Below the pieces are notes generated by a model that saw only the letters and a program-made list of their open reading frames with translations, was not told the origin of the DNA and searched no databases. DNA of 64,000 bases from VBDM01 sp964430565 (GTDB lineage Bacteria; Pseudomonadota; Gammaproteobacteria; Burkholderiales; SG8-39), in assembly GCA_964430565.1 (NCBI GenBank), contig CAYSFD010000020.1, forward strand, positions 83,888-147,887, in the 5' to 3' direction. A program made the translations under genes and the position numbers. This document shows, in pieces, positions 35,006-45,065 of this stretch (within the stretch, counting starts at the first letter, position 1; the number at the start of each line of letters is the position of its first letter).

Positions 35006-36346
35006 TTGAAAATTACCATCGTTGGTACCGGCTATGTTGGGCTCGTCACGGGCGCCTGCTTTGCCGACGTCGGGAACGACGTGCTGGGCTTGGATCTCGA
35101 CGCGGCGAAAATCCGCACCCTGGAGGAGGGCGCAATCCCTATCTACGAGCCGGGGCTGCTCGACGTGGTCAAGCGTAACCGCGTTGCGGGGCGGCTGCAT
35201 TTCACGACCGACGTCGAGCGAGCGGTCCATTTCGGGACCGTGCAATGCATCGCGGTGGGCACGCCTCCCGGCGAGGACGGTTCTGCGGACCTTAAGCATG
35301 TGTTAGAAGCGGCTCGCAGCATCGGCCGTCACATGACCGAATACCGGGTGGTCGTGAACAAATCGACCGTGCCGGTCGGGACCGCCGACAAGGTGCGCGG
35401 CGCGATTGCGGCCGAGCTTGGCAAGCGCGGTGTCGATCTCCCCTTCGCGGTGGTATCGAATCCGGAATTCCTCAAGGAGGGAGCGGCCGTCGAGGATTTC
35501 ATGAGGCCGGACCGCGTGGTGGTAGGCGCCGACGACGCCCAGGCAATCCAGATCATGCGAACGCTTTACGCTCCGTTCCAGCGCAACCGCGAGCGCTTTT
35601 TGTTGATGGACGTGCGTTCGGCGGAACTGACCAAGTACGCGGCGAACGCGATGCTCGCGACGCGCATCTCTTTCATGAACGAGCTTGCCAATCTCGCCGA
35701 GCGTATCGGCGCGGACATCGAGGAGGTGCGCAGAGGCATCGGCTCCGACCCGCGGATCGGGTATCAGTTTCTGTACCCCGGCGCCGGCTACGGCGGATCG
35801 TGCTTTCCGAAGGACGTGAAGGCGCTGATCCGCACGGCCGAGGAAGCCGGCGGCAGACTCCCGCTCGTCGAGGCGGTGGAGCAGGTCAACGCCGAGCAGA
35901 AACGCGTGCTCGCAAAGAAAATTCTGGCGCGGTTCGGCGGAAAGCTCGCCGGACGGCATATCGCCGTATGGGGCCTGGCCTTCAAGCAGAATACCGATGA
36001 TATGCGGGAAGCTTCGAGCCGCGTCCTGATCGAGGAGCTGCTGGCGAACGGCGCGACGGTCAGCGCCTACGATCCGGTGGCGATGCCCACGGCAAAAAGC
36101 GTATTTGCTGGACTCGCCGGTATCCGCTATGCGGATTCGCCGCTCGCCGCGCTCGAAGGCGCGGATGCCCTTGCCGTCGTCACCGAATGGCAGGAGTTCC
36201 GCAGCCCCGACTTCGAGGCGATCCGCGCGAAACTCAAAACGCCGGCGATTTTCGATGGACGCAACCTCTACGATCCGGTGGAAATGAAGCGCTGCGGGCT
36301 GGAGTACTATCCGATCGGACGGGCGTCGGTGAAGGCGAGCAAGTGA
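35006..36346 (+). CDS. ugd: UDP-glucose 6-dehydrogenase
   Basis: Oxidises UDP-glucose to UDP-glucuronate with NAD, 446 residues. N-terminal Rossmann motif [20 protein letters not shown]; catalytic Cys in [35 protein letters not shown]-terminal domain [20 protein letters not shown]. The start at 35006 is a TTG (TTG-AAA-ATT), preceded by GGGAGC. Product feeds surface polysaccharide or LPS modification. rfaE follows with a four-base overlap (GTGA). Confidence 0.95.
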   Translation: MKITIVGTGYVGLVTGACFADVGNDVLGLDLDAAKIRTLEEGAIPIYEPGLLDVVKRNRVAGRLHFTTDVERAVHFGTVQCIAVGTPPGEDGSADLKHVLEAARSIGRHMTEYRVVVNKSTVPVGTADKVRGAIAAELGKRGVDLPFAVVSNPEFLKEGAAVEDFMRPDRVVVGADDAQAIQIMRTLYAPFQRNRERFLLMDVRSAELTKYAANAMLATRISFMNELANLAERIGADIEEVRRGIGSDPRIGYQFLYPGAGYGGSCFPKDVKALIRTAEEAGGRLPLVEAVEQVNAEQKRVLAKKILARFGGKLAGRHIAVWGLAFKQNTDDMREASSRVLIEELLANGATVSAYDPVAMPTAKSVFAGLAGIRYADSPLAALEGADALAVVTEWQEFRSPDFEAIRAKLKTPAIFDGRNLYDPVEMKRCGLEYYPIGRASVKASK

Positions 36347-37302
36347 AAGCGGAAGAACGTTTTTTTTCGGAACTGCACAAAGCGCGCGTCCTCGTAGTGG
36401 GTGACGTGATGCTGGATCGGTACTGGTTTGGGAAGGTGGAGCGTATTTCCCCCGAAGCGCCTGTTCCAATCGTAAAGATTGAACCCGGGCGCACCATGGA
36501 AACTCCTGGTGGAGCAGCAAATGTGGCAGCGAACGCCGCGGTACTCGGGGCGGATGTAGCGCTGCTTTCCGTGGTAGGGAATGACGAACCAGGCCGAAGG
36601 TTGGCGGAGCTGCTCGAGAAAGTTGGTGTCAGAACGAAGCTACACCCCGATAACGACTTGACCACGACCGTAAAGTTGCGCGTGATCGGCAGGCAGCAGC
36701 AGATGCTGCGCATTGACTTTGAAACCCCTCCAAGCCACGAGGTCCTACTCGACAAGCTTGCGGACTACGAGGGGATGATTTCCGACCGGAACGTAGTCAT
36801 TCTGTCCGACTACGGCAAAGGGGGGCTTACGCACATCTCCCGGATGATCCAGCTCGCCCGTGCCCAAGACAAGATCGTCCTGGTCGATCCCAAGGGCGAC
36901 GACTACTCGCGGTACGTCGGGGCGACTATCGTGACGCCGAATCGTGAAGAGTTTCGTGAGGTCGCCGGGAGCTGGAAAACCGAAGAAGAATTTGCGCACA
37001 AGGCGCACGCACTACGGGAAGAACTCAAGCTGCGGGCTCTGTTGGTGACTCTAGGCGAGGACGGAATGAAGCTCTATGAGGCGGGTAGCGTGCGGCACGA
37101 GCGGGCACGGGCGCGTGAAGTGTTTGACCTCAGCGGCGCGGGCGACACAGTCATCGCGACTCTTGGAGTGATGCTCGGTGCCGGCGTGCCATTGCACGAG
37201 GCCGTTGTTATTGCCAATCGAGCGGCGGGAATCAAAGTGGGTAAGTTGGGCGCAGTTCCGGTCCATTTGGATGAACTGCGCGAAGCGCTCGGGCAGAGAT
37301 AG
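36343..37302 (+). CDS. rfaE1: D-glycero-beta-D-manno-heptose-7-phosphate kinase
   Basis: PfkB-family kinase making heptose 1,7-bisphosphate for the LPS inner core, 319 residues. It is the kinase half only, without the HldE nucleotidyltransferase domain. Motifs: [40 protein letters not shown], and the anion-hole [20 protein letters not shown] start within the ugd stop; a longer in-frame extension lies inside ugd and is not homologous. hldD is two bases downstream. Confidence 0.94.
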   Translation: MKAEERFFSELHKARVLVVGDVMLDRYWFGKVERISPEAPVPIVKIEPGRTMETPGGAANVAANAAVLGADVALLSVVGNDEPGRRLAELLEKVGVRTKLHPDNDLTTTVKLRVIGRQQQMLRIDFETPPSHEVLLDKLADYEGMISDRNVVILSDYGKGGLTHISRMIQLARAQDKIVLVDPKGDDYSRYVGATIVTPNREEFREVAGSWKTEEEFAHKAHALREELKLRALLVTLGEDGMKLYEAGSVRHERARAREVFDLSGAGDTVIATLGVMLGAGVPLHEAVVIANRAAGIKVGKLGAVPVHLDELREALGQR

Positions 37303-37304
37303 AC

Positions 37305-38315
37305 ATGTACTACGTAGTCACCGGCGCAGCCGGCTTCATAGGCTCGAACCTGGTCCGCGCGCTCAACGCCCGCGGCGAGACTCAAATCCTCGCCGTGGAC
37401 GACCTGCAGCGGGGCGACAAGTTCCGCAATCTCGCTTCTTGCGAGATCGCCGATTTTCTCGACAAGGACGAATTTCGCGCGCGGCTCGTCGCGGGGGATT
37501 TCACCGGCTCTATAGACGTCGTATTCCATCAGGGCGCCTGCTCCGACACCATGGAGACCGATGGACGCTTCATGATGGAGAACAACTACCGCTATTCGAT
37601 GGCGCTGCTCGACTTCTGCATCGAGGACGAAGTGCCTCTGATCTACGCATCCTCGGCGGCCGTTTATGGGGCGAGTTCAACGTTCCGGGAGGAGCGCAAG
37701 TTCGAGGCGCCGCTGAATATCTACGGCTACTCGAAATTCCTGTTCGACCAGGCTGTGCGCCGGCGCTTGCTCGACTCCGGTTCGCAGATCGCGGGCTTTC
37801 GCTACTTCAACGTGTACGGTCCCAACGAATGGCACAAGGGCCGCATGGCCTCGGTGGCCTGGCATTTCTTCAACCAGTACTTCGCGGAGCGAAGCGTGCA
37901 CCCGTACGTCGGATCGGGAAGTTATGGCGACGGGGAACAGCGCCGCGATTTCGTCTCGGTCGAGGACGTCGTCAAGGTTAACCTTCACTTTCTCGATCGG
38001 GCGGACCTGTCTGGCATCTTCAACCTCGGGACCGGATGCGCGCAGAGCTTCAACGACGTCGCCATCGCTACGATCAATGCCTGCCGCCTGGCCGGCGACG
38101 AAAAGCCCATCGGCCTGGATGAAGCGCGCGGGCAGAGTCTGATCAAGTACGCGCCGTTTCCGGAAGCGCTGAAGGGCAAGTACCAGAATTTCACCCAGGC
38201 CGACATCGGAGCGCTGCGGCGGGCCGGCTATACGGCGCCGTTCCTTTCGGTCGAAGAGGGCGTCGCGCGCTACTGCCGGCAGTTGCTCGATCAACAGGAA
38301 TCCGGTCGCGTCTGA
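37305..38315 (+). CDS. hldD: ADP-L-glycero-D-manno-heptose-6-epimerase
   Basis: NADP-dependent short-chain epimerase giving the LPS heptose donor, 336 residues. Motifs: [40 protein letters not shown], and the YxxxK pair in [35 protein letters not shown] is specific to HldD. It is coupled to rfaE (two-base gap). The nucleotidyltransferase and phosphatase of the pathway are not in the window. Confidence 0.96.
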   Translation: MYYVVTGAAGFIGSNLVRALNARGETQILAVDDLQRGDKFRNLASCEIADFLDKDEFRARLVAGDFTGSIDVVFHQGACSDTMETDGRFMMENNYRYSMALLDFCIEDEVPLIYASSAAVYGASSTFREERKFEAPLNIYGYSKFLFDQAVRRRLLDSGSQIAGFRYFNVYGPNEWHKGRMASVAWHFFNQYFAERSVHPYVGSGSYGDGEQRRDFVSVEDVVKVNLHFLDRADLSGIFNLGTGCAQSFNDVAIATINACRLAGDEKPIGLDEARGQSLIKYAPFPEALKGKYQNFTQADIGALRRAGYTAPFLSVEEGVARYCRQLLDQQESGRV

Positions 38316-38363
38316 TGTCGCCGCGGCCTCGCGCCGTGCCGCGTCGCGGGATATCATAGAAAC

Positions 38364-39272
38364 ATGGACCGCAATCCCGCACTGACCTACAAGACCATCG
38401 AAGACACGGTCGGCGACACGCCCCTCGTCAGGCTGCAACGCCTTCCGGGCAAGACTTCCAACATCCTTCTGTGCAAGCTCGAAGGTGACAATCCGGCCGG
38501 ATCCGTCAAGGACCGCCCCGCGATGTCGATGATCGTGCGCGCCGAAAAGCGCGGGACGATCAAGCCGGGAGACGCGTTGATCGAGGCGACCAGCGGCAAC
38601 ACCGGCATCGCACTCGCAATGGCTGCGGCAATCAGAGGCTACCGCATGGTGCTGCTCATGCCCGAGCACCTGTCGGTGGAGCGGCGCCAGACGATGCGCG
38701 CCTTCGGCGCAGAGATCATACTCACCCCCAAGGCGGGCGGCATGGAAGCCGCGCGCGATCTTGCAGAGAAGATGCAGCGCGAAGGCAAAGGAAGGATCCT
38801 CGACCAGTTCGCCAACCCGGACAATCCTCTTTCTCACTACGAAGGTACGGGGCCGGAAATCTGGCGCGACACCAAAGGAACGATCACCCACTTTATCAGC
38901 AGCATGGGAACGACCGGCACGATCATGGGTTGCTCGCGCTTCTTCAAGGAGAAGAACCCAAAAATGCAGATCATCGGCTGCCAGCCGGAAGAAGGCTCGC
39001 AAATTCCCGGCATCCGCAAATGGCCTGACGCCTATTTGCCCAAGATCTACGACAAGGTGCGCATCGACCGGCTGGAATTCGTGAGCCAGGCCGACGCCGA
39101 GGAGATGGCGCGCCGCATGGCACGTGAAGAAGGTATTTTTGCCGGTATTTCGTCCGGCGGCGCGCTCGCGGTCGCGCTCAGGATCTCGCGGGCAGTCGAG
39201 AACGCAACCATCGTAACGATCGTGTGCGACCGCGGCGACCGGTATCTGTCCACGGGCGTGTTTCCGGACTGA
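38364..39272 (+). CDS. cysM: Cysteine synthase B (O-acetylserine sulfhydrylase)
   Basis: PLP enzyme forming cysteine from O-acetylserine and sulfide or thiosulfate, 302 residues. TIEDTVGDTPLVRLQRLPGK; the PLP lysine in NPAGSVKDRPAMSM; TSGNTGIALAMAAAIRGYRM; EEGIFAGISSGGAL. RRMAREEGIFAGISSG and the shorter length favour CysM over CysK. cysM next to hldD is usual in this class. Confidence 0.95.
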   Translation: MDRNPALTYKTIEDTVGDTPLVRLQRLPGKTSNILLCKLEGDNPAGSVKDRPAMSMIVRAEKRGTIKPGDALIEATSGNTGIALAMAAAIRGYRMVLLMPEHLSVERRQTMRAFGAEIILTPKAGGMEAARDLAEKMQREGKGRILDQFANPDNPLSHYEGTGPEIWRDTKGTITHFISSMGTTGTIMGCSRFFKEKNPKMQIIGCQPEEGSQIPGIRKWPDAYLPKIYDKVRIDRLEFVSQADAEEMARRMAREEGIFAGISSGGALAVALRISRAVENATIVTIVCDRGDRYLSTGVFPD

Positions 39273-39361
39273 CATTCAACGCAGAGCGTAGCGTGCGCGC
39301 GGCAGGTGCGTGCGGCGCATGCCACTGGTGTCGCCATGCATAATTTCGCTGTTCTTGCGCA

Positions 39362-40135
39362 ATGACGCCGACTCTCGCGTTCGATATCGAGACGGTGCCG
39401 GACGTTGCCGGCCTTCGTGTGTTACACGGCATCGACGCGAAGCTCAGCGACCGCGATGTCGCCGAGTTTGCACTCCGGGAGCGCCGCGCGCATACCGGCC
39501 ATGACTTTCTGCCGCTGCACCTGCATCGAGTCGTTGCCATCGCTTGCGCGTTGCGCGAAGGAGACACGTTCCGCTGCTGGTCGCTTGGATCAACCGATGA
39601 CGGCGAGGGGGACTTGATCCGGCGCTTTTTCGATGGCGTTGAAAAATACACGCCGCAGCTCGTTTCGTGGAATGGCAGCGGATTTGATCTTCCGGTTCTT
39701 CACTACCGCAGCCTCGTTCATGGAGTGTCGGCGCCGCGCTATTGGGACACTGGCGATGACGACCGGGAGTTTCGCTTCAACAACTACCTCAGTCGCTATC
39801 ACTCGAGGCATCTCGATCTCATGGACCTGTTGGCCCTGTATCAGGGCAGGGCCTACGTGCCGCTCGACGACCTCGCGCGCCTGCTTGGATTTCCGGGCAA
39901 GCTCGGCATGGACGGCTCGAAGGTCTGGGAGGCCTTCCAGGCGGGACGGATCGCAGACATACGCAACTATTGCGAGACCGATGCCGCCAATACTTACCTC
40001 GTGTTCCTGCGTTTCCAGCGTATGCGCGGCGTCTTCGATGAAGGGCGCTACCGACGCGAGCTGGAGCTTGCCCGCAATACGCTTGCCAAGTCCGCGGATT
40101 CCCACTGGCGCGAGTTCATCGCCCGGTGGAACTAA
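39362..40135 (+). CDS. PolB-like 3'-5' exonuclease
   Basis: A 257-residue stand-alone DEDDy exonuclease related to the proofreading domain of DNA polymerase B. Exo I: LAFDIETVPDVAG (Asp, Glu); Exo II: LVSWNGSGFDLPVLHYRSL; Exo III: IRNYCETDAANTYLVFLRF. No polymerase domain. Its cellular role is not established. It overlaps or abuts rlmD on the same strand. Confidence 0.88.
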   Translation: MTPTLAFDIETVPDVAGLRVLHGIDAKLSDRDVAEFALRERRAHTGHDFLPLHLHRVVAIACALREGDTFRCWSLGSTDDGEGDLIRRFFDGVEKYTPQLVSWNGSGFDLPVLHYRSLVHGVSAPRYWDTGDDDREFRFNNYLSRYHSRHLDLMDLLALYQGRAYVPLDDLARLLGFPGKLGMDGSKVWEAFQAGRIADIRNYCETDAANTYLVFLRFQRMRGVFDEGRYRRELELARNTLAKSADSHWREFIARWN

Positions 40136-41442
40136 GCATACCGTCGGTCATGCCGGTCGCCCGCATTGAATCCCTTGACCGGGAGGGCCGCGGAGTGGCC
40201 CACCACGAGGGAAAGACTTTGTTTGTCGATGGCGCGGTGCCCGACGAGATCGTCGAGTACTCGTCCTACCGCAAGAAGCCGGCGTGGGAGGCTGCTCAGA
40301 TCCTGCGAATCGAAAAAGAGGGCGTGGCGCGAGTTTCTCCACGCTGCGCTTTCTTTGGCAAATGCGGCGGGTGCTCGATGCAGCACGTCGAGGAACGCGC
40401 CCAGGTCGCGGCCAAGCAGCGGGTGCTCGAGGACGCGTTGTGGCATATCGGCCGTGTGCGTCCCGAGATGATGTTGCGGCCGGTGTATGGACTGTCGTGG
40501 GGGTACCGGCACCGGGCGCGCATGTCGGTCCGTTGGGTGCCGAAGAAGGGAGGATCGCTGGTCGGTTTTCGCGAGCGAAAGTCGAGCTATGTGACCGATA
40601 TGACGAGCTGCGAAGTGTTGCCGCCCCGCGTGTCCGACCTCATCCAGCCGCTTCGAGCGCTGGTCGGTTCGCTCGAAATGCAGGGACGAGTCCCGCAAAT
40701 CGAAGTCGCCGTGGGCGAGGCGCTGATTGTTCTGGTCGTGCGGGTACTGGACGCGCCGGGGGCGGGCGACATCGAGCGGCTAAGGCAGTTCGCCGAGCGG
40801 CATGAGGTACAACTCTGGCTTCAACCTCATGGACCGGACTCCGCCCGGCCGTTCTGGCCGCTGGAGGCGCCTGGCCTGCACTACACGCTCCCCGAGTACG
40901 GCCTGCGCATCGCGTTTGGGCCGACCGATTTCACCCAAGTCAACTTTGCGGTCAACCGGCTGCTGGTTGGCAGGGCGTTGTCGCTGCTCGACCCTCAGCC
41001 GGGCGAAAGCGTCGCCGATTTTTTTTGTGGAGTGGGTAACTTCACTCTCGCTATCGCGAGCCGCGGCGCCGACGCGCTCGGCGTGGAAGGCAGCGCAGGG
41101 CTGGTTGGACGCGCAGGTGAAAACGCCGCATCCAACGGTCTTGCGGACCGCTGCCGGTTCGCGGTTGCAGACCTTTTCGACGCCGCCGCATGCGCCGATT
41201 TGCCGGCGCGCGACAAGGTGCTGCTCGATCCGCCCCGGGAAGGGGCGATCGAACTGGTGAAATCATTCGCCGCAAGGCCTCCGCGACGCGTCGTGTACGT
41301 TTCCTGCGATCCGGCAACGTTTGCCCGTGACAGCGCGGTGCTGGTACACGCGCAAGGCTACAGGCTCACCGCAGCCGGCGTGGTGAACATGTTCCCGCAT
41401 ACTTCGCACGCTGAATCGGTGGCGCTGTTCGAGTGCCCATAA
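40126..41442 (+). CDS. rlmD: 23S rRNA (uracil-1939-C5)-methyltransferase
   Basis: SAM-dependent methyltransferase with an N-terminal TRAM domain (ARIESLDREGRGVAHHEGKT) and a 4Fe-4S cluster site (CAFFGKCGGCSMQH); 438 residues. SAM binding: ESVADFFCGVGNFTLAIASR; catalytic Cys in VYVSCDPATFARD; LDPPREGAIE is the RumA signature. The start is GTG 40126 or ATG 40150 (MPVARIESLD); neither has a good ribosome site. It ends at an intrinsic terminator. Confidence 0.94.
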   Translation: MELSIPSVMPVARIESLDREGRGVAHHEGKTLFVDGAVPDEIVEYSSYRKKPAWEAAQILRIEKEGVARVSPRCAFFGKCGGCSMQHVEERAQVAAKQRVLEDALWHIGRVRPEMMLRPVYGLSWGYRHRARMSVRWVPKKGGSLVGFRERKSSYVTDMTSCEVLPPRVSDLIQPLRALVGSLEMQGRVPQIEVAVGEALIVLVVRVLDAPGAGDIERLRQFAERHEVQLWLQPHGPDSARPFWPLEAPGLHYTLPEYGLRIAFGPTDFTQVNFAVNRLLVGRALSLLDPQPGESVADFFCGVGNFTLAIASRGADALGVEGSAGLVGRAGENAASNGLADRCRFAVADLFDAAACADLPARDKVLLDPPREGAIELVKSFAARPPRRVVYVSCDPATFARDSAVLVHAQGYRLTAAGVVNMFPHTSHAESVALFECP

Positions 41443-41464
41443 AAAAGGCGCCGAAGCGCCTTTT
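41441..41464. terminator. Bidirectional terminator between rlmD and BI-1 gene
   Basis: AAAAGGCGC-CGAA-GCGCCTTTT with A and T tracts on the two sides; it serves the convergent rlmD and BI-1 family genes. Confidence 0.92.
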
Positions 41465-41483
41465 CTGTTTGAATCGACCGCGT

Positions 41484-42194
41484 TCAGTCGCGATCGCCTC
41501 CAAATATCCCCAGCAGTTGCAGCAGGTTCGCGAATATATTGAACAAGCTCAGGTACACGCCGGTTGTCGCCACGATGTAGTTGGTTTCGCCGCCGGTGAC
41601 GATCCTGGAGAGATCGTGCAGCAGGAACAATGAGAAGACGACGATCACCAGGGTCGAAATCGTGAGCGCGAGCGCCGGGATCTGCAGGAACATGTTGGCA
41701 ATCATCGCGATGAGCAGCGCGATCATGCCGACGAACAGGAACTTGCCCATGAAGCTGAAGTCGCGCTTGGTGGTCATGGCGATGCCGCCCATGACGAGGA
41801 ACACCGCCCCCGTGCCACCTGCTGCGTAGCCGACGAGCTGCGCACCATTCTTCAAGGCGAGTGCATAGTTGAGGATCGGTCCCAGCCACCAGCCGAGAAG
41901 CCCGGTCATCAAGAGCAGGAGCCCGACGCCGAGCACGCTGTTGCGGTTGGCTATGATCGCGAATTGCAGGCCGACCACCCCGGCGAGCATCACAAGCGTG
42001 CTGATGATCGGGTGCGCCATTATGACCGATGCCGTCGCCATGCCGAGCAAGGCGCCGGCGATGGTTGGCACCATCGTCAAGGCAAGTAGCAAGTAGGTGT
42101 TGCGCAGGACCTTTTGTGACTCGACGGAGATCGTCGCGCCGTAAGTCCTGGATGTGTTCTCGTTCGAGCGCACCGGCTGCAGTTCGGGTTGCAT
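41484..42194 (-). CDS. Bax inhibitor-1 family membrane protein
   Basis: A 236-residue protein with seven predicted membrane helices (for example NTYLLLALTMVPTIAGALLG and VGMIALLIAMIANMFLQIPA) and the family C-terminal signature GGETNYIVATTGVYLSLFNI. It resembles YccA/YbhL; YccA interacts with FtsH in E. coli, and others are calcium-leak channels. The ATG at 42194 is six bases after GGAGG; an ATG two codons upstream abuts it. Genes of this type are solitary, as here. Confidence 0.9.
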   Translation of the reverse strand: MQPELQPVRSNENTSRTYGATISVESQKVLRNTYLLLALTMVPTIAGALLGMATASVIMAHPIISTLVMLAGVVGLQFAIIANRNSVLGVGLLLLMTGLLGWWLGPILNYALALKNGAQLVGYAAGGTGAVFLVMGGIAMTTKRDFSFMGKFLFVGMIALLIAMIANMFLQIPALALTISTLVIVVFSLFLLHDLSRIVTGGETNYIVATTGVYLSLFNIFANLLQLLGIFGGDRD

Positions 42195-42332
42195 ATTCAT
42201 CCTCCATTAAACAACGACTGCGTTGAGGCACGGTTAGAGTAGTTCAACGCCAGTCAAGTTCAACCGCGCACCGCAGTATAACGATGCTGGGCGCGCGGCG
42301 CCATTACCGTTCTTCATATGGGGGTCGGATGC

Positions 42333-42424
42333 TACAATTCAAGCGCCGACAGGCACTTAGAAGAGGATTAGAGGAGAGGATTAGAGGAGGGGATACCCCC
42401 TCATCGGTTACGGGATCTGAGCAT
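42333..42424 (+). promoter_or_regulatory. tRNA-Ser upstream region with TACAAT and short tandem repeat
   Basis: TACAAT at 42333-42338 is a possible -10. GAGGATTAGAG occurs twice in tandem at 42363-42387, followed by GAGGGG-ATAC-CCCCTC, which can fold. Low certainty. Confidence 0.35.
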
Positions 42425-42425
42425 C

Positions 42426-42515
42426 GGAGAGTTGGCAGAGCGGTTGATTGCACTGGTCTTGAAAACCAGCAGGCGCGAAAGCGCTTCGGGGGTTCGAATC
42501 CCTCACTCTCCGCCA
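42426..42515 (+). tRNA. tRNA-Ser(UGA)
   Basis: 90 bases, class II tRNA with long variable arm. The acceptor GGAGAGT pairs with ACTCTCC before G-CCA. Anticodon stem CTGGT/ACCAG encloses CTTGAAA with anticodon TGA. T-loop GGTTCGAATCC. CCA is encoded. Confidence 0.96.
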
Positions 42516-42530
42516 ATTGGCTCTCCCAGG

Positions 42531-42565
42531 AAAAAAAGAGGCGGCGGACTCACGGCCGCCGCCTC
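42531..42565 (-). terminator. Terminator for the XRE gene
   Basis: GAGGCGGCGG (42538-42547) pairs with CCGCCGCCTC (42556-42565); on the minus strand it is followed by seven Ts. Confidence 0.85.
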
Positions 42566-42641
42566 AAAACCCCCCATTCCCCTGAGCGCAGTTCCCGCTG
42601 CATCTTCTAACCAGCCCGCCGGCCCAGCGAAGACTGTCGGG

Positions 42642-42935
42642 CTAGTGCTTGGTCCGTTTGCCCCGGATCGCCTTGCGCATGCTTTGGTAAAGATCCGGTT
42701 GCTTCGACTTCAGATGATCGATGATCTCGAAGTCTTCCTTTTTCACCCGGCTGAGATCGATACGCTCGACATGGACCAGTCGCAACAGTTCGCGGACCGG
42801 TTTGGGCATGCTGCGCCCAGTCTCGTAGCGCGAGCCGCCGCTCTGGGTCACGCCGATCCTGCTCCAGAACTCTTCCTGGTTCAGGCCGAGGCGCCTGCGA
42901 ATTTCCCGCGGGTCGAATGATTCCATCAGTTTCAT
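42642..42935 (-). CDS. XRE-like helix-turn-helix regulator
   Basis: A 97-residue DNA-binding protein: RRRLGLNQEEFWSRIGVTQS then SRYETGRSMPKPVRELLRLV is an HTH of the XRE/lambda-repressor type, with a basic C-terminal tail (RKAIRGKRTKH). It belongs to a small family common in betaproteobacteria; targets unknown. Not obviously paired with a toxin. It ends at a terminator beyond which lies tRNA-Ser on the other strand. Confidence 0.8.
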   Translation of the reverse strand: MKLMESFDPREIRRRLGLNQEEFWSRIGVTQSGGSRYETGRSMPKPVRELLRLVHVERIDLSRVKKEDFEIIDHLKSKQPDLYQSMRKAIRGKRTKH

Positions 42936-43076
42936 GTGCTCACGAATACCATTGAAAATACGCTCACGTCCATGGCATCAGCATGGAGCATGCCAAGTGA
43001 CAAATTACCGATCCCGACCCTGAGTGCGGTACAAGGAGAACGAGGGCTGCTGCTTACTGTGAAAGGGATTTTGCGA

Positions 43077-43082
43077 TAAAAT
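43077..43082 (+). promoter_or_regulatory. Possible -10 of lysC
   Basis: TAAAAT 25 bases before the lysC ATG; no good -35 at standard spacing. Confidence 0.3.
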
Positions 43083-43107
43083 TCAATGACTTTTTCCTGA
43101 GACCGGC

Positions 43108-44337
43108 ATGGCACTTATCGTTCAAAAATACGGCGGGACATCGGTGGGGACACCCGAACGAATCAAGAGCGTCGCTGAGCGGATTGCACGCTTCAAGGCT
43201 GCCGGGCACCAGCTCGTTGTCGTGGTTTCGGCGATGAGCGGAGAAACTGACAGACTCATCACGCTGGTCAAGCAGATCCAGCCTGACCCGGACCCGCGCG
43301 AATTTGACGTGGTGGTCTCCACCGGCGAGCAGGTGACGATCGGCCTGCTGTGCATGGCATTGATCGAGCGCGGCGTCAAGGCGCGCAGCTACACCGGAGG
43401 TCAGGTGAGCATTCTCACCGACAGCGCGCACACCAAGGCGCGAATCCGCAAGATCGATGAGAAACGCATACGCGCAGACCTTGCCGAAGGACATCTCATC
43501 GTCGTGGCGGGTTTCCAGGGAGTCGATTCTGAGGGGAACGTCACCACGCTAGGCCGTGGAGGGTCGGACACGACTGCAGTTGCGATTGCCGCGGCGCTAA
43601 AGGCCGACGAGTGCCAGATCTACACTGATGTCGATGGCGTTTACACCACCGACCCGCGCATCGTTCCGGAAGCTCGACGCTTGAAGTCCATCACCTTCGA
43701 GGAAATGCTCGAGATGGCGAGTCTGGGCTCCAAGGTGCTGCAAATCCGCTCGGTGGAATTCGCGGGAAAATACAAGGTGCGCATGCGCGTGCTCTCGAGC
43801 TTCGAGGAGGAGGGCGAGGGTACGTTGATCACTTTCGAGGAAGACGAAAAGATGGAACAAGCCGTCATTTCAGGAATCGCCTTCAACCGCGATGAAGCCA
43901 AGATCACCGTGATGGGCGTGCCCGATCGTCCCGGGATCGCCTACGCCATCCTCGGGCCGATCGGTGACGCCAATATTGAAGTCGACATGATCATCCAGAA
44001 TGCGAGCGTGAACGGCACCACCGATCTCTCGTTCACCGTGCACCGCAGCGACCACCAGAAGGCGCTCGACGTGCTCGGCAAGCAAGTGAAGGACCATATC
44101 AAGGCGGTCGACATCCGCGGCGACAACAAGATCTGCAAGGTATCCATGGTTGGCGTCGGCATGCGCACCCACGCCGGGATCGCCAGCCAGATGTTCCGCA
44201 CCCTCGCCGAGGAGGGCATCAATATCCAGATGATTTCCACTTCCGAGATCAAAATCTCCGTGGTGATCGATGAGAAATACATGGAGCTCGCGGTCCGCGC
44301 GCTGCACAAGGCGTTCGCGCTCGATCAGCCGAGTTGA
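43108..44337 (+). CDS. lysC: Aspartate kinase
   Basis: Phosphorylates aspartate, the entry to lysine, threonine and methionine synthesis; 409 residues, monofunctional. N-terminal [72 protein letters not shown]. Two C-terminal ACT domains (about 265-409; [20 protein letters not shown] and [20 protein letters not shown]) mediate feedback inhibition. An in-frame internal start for a beta subunit, as in some LysC, is possible but not examined. Confidence 0.96.
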   Translation: MALIVQKYGGTSVGTPERIKSVAERIARFKAAGHQLVVVVSAMSGETDRLITLVKQIQPDPDPREFDVVVSTGEQVTIGLLCMALIERGVKARSYTGGQVSILTDSAHTKARIRKIDEKRIRADLAEGHLIVVAGFQGVDSEGNVTTLGRGGSDTTAVAIAAALKADECQIYTDVDGVYTTDPRIVPEARRLKSITFEEMLEMASLGSKVLQIRSVEFAGKYKVRMRVLSSFEEEGEGTLITFEEDEKMEQAVISGIAFNRDEAKITVMGVPDRPGIAYAILGPIGDANIEVDMIIQNASVNGTTDLSFTVHRSDHQKALDVLGKQVKDHIKAVDIRGDNKICKVSMVGVGMRTHAGIASQMFRTLAEEGINIQMISTSEIKISVVIDEKYMELAVRALHKAFALDQPS

Positions 44338-44385
44338 TGAGAAAAAACGCCTTTATCCGTGTGATATAGTGCGCTGCGCACGAAC

Positions 44386-44478
44386 GGAGAGATGCCCGAG
44401 CGGCTGAAGGGGGCGCCCTGCTAAGGCGTTATACGGATTAACCCCGTATCGAGGGTTCGAATCCCTCTCTCTCCGCCA
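44386..44478 (+). tRNA. tRNA-Ser(GCU)
   Basis: 93 bases, class II. The acceptor GGAGAGA pairs with TCTCTCC before G-CCA. Anticodon loop CTGCTAA has anticodon GCT. The long variable arm (TACGGATTAACCCCGTA) folds. T-arm GGGTTCGAATCCC. CCA is encoded. It lies 48 bases after lysC. Confidence 0.96.
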
Positions 44479-44599
44479 GTCAAGTACGGTTGGTGGGGCT
44501 TATTTTCGCTCTCTCGCCCCCGGCATAGCAGCGCGTGCGCCGCTGCGGCTCCTCCTCCCGCACCTAGATCATCGCTCCTCGACGAGCGTAGGGCTGGTC
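44479..44599. other. Intergenic, nothing recognised
   Basis: GC-rich sequence between tRNA-Ser(GCU) and the small lipoprotein gene; no RNA or coding signal recognised. Confidence 0.4.
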
Positions 44600-44722
44600 C
44601 TAACAACAAGGGACTTCATTCTTTTGCGCCTCCCACACCGGAGTCACTACGAGGCCGGAACAGCCGGCGAGGAACCCAACCATCGTCGTGCCAAGAAGCA
44701 ACTTGCTCAAGAGCGTTTTCAT
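44600..44722 (-). CDS. Very small lipoprotein
   Basis: A 40-residue precursor, MKTLLSKLLLGTTMVGFLAG then CSGLVVTPVWEAQKNEVPCC. The lipobox LAGC implies a mature lipopeptide of about 19 residues with two C-terminal cysteines. AAAGGAG is correctly placed before the ATG at 44722, which supports translation despite the small size. An inverted repeat lies just upstream. Size and form recall entericidin-type lipoproteins, but no sequence family was recognised. Confidence 0.65.
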   Translation of the reverse strand: MKTLLSKLLLGTTMVGFLAGCSGLVVTPVWEAQKNEVPCC

Positions 44723-44740
44723 AAGTGATCTCCTTTTGTA

Positions 44741-44768
44741 TTCCCTCTTCCGCCGGAAGAGAGGGAAC
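44741..44768. repeat. Imperfect inverted repeat upstream of small lipoprotein
   Basis: TTCCCTCTTCCG is followed by CCGGAAGAGAGGGAA, its reverse complement with two extra bases. It lies 18 bases beyond the ATG of the 40-residue lipoprotein and may be its operator. Confidence 0.5.
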
Positions 44769-44821
44769 GACACTATAAGCGGTCCCACTCGTTCAGACAG
44801 TTTTGAGGGGTCCGATAGGCC

Positions 44822-45013
44822 TCAGTCGGCCCGGATATTGGTTGCCTTGACGATTTGCGTGAAGGCGGCCAGGTCGGCGCTGATGCGCCGTGCGAACGCC
44901 TCAGGCGTCCCGCCCAGTACGACCAAACCCTGCAGCGCCAGCTTTTCCCTCACCGACGGCAGTTTCAAGATGCGGTTGAATTCGGCGTTGAACCGCTGGA
45001 TCGTGGCGATAGC
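44822..45013 (-). pseudogene. Bug/TctC receptor, C-terminal fragment only
   Basis: The minus strand encodes about 64 residues ending at a TGA (44822-44824): IQRFNAEFNRILKLPSVREK, LALQGLVVLGGTPEAFARRI, FTQIVKATNIRAD. This matches the last fifth of Bug receptors. There is no upstream remainder; on the 5' side the sequence switches to the esterase gene on the other strand. A truncated relic. Confidence 0.85.
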
Positions 45014-45065
45014 TGCAGCAGATGTCCGCCGGGTTTCGAAACGGTGGGCTTCGCAATCTCACGCG

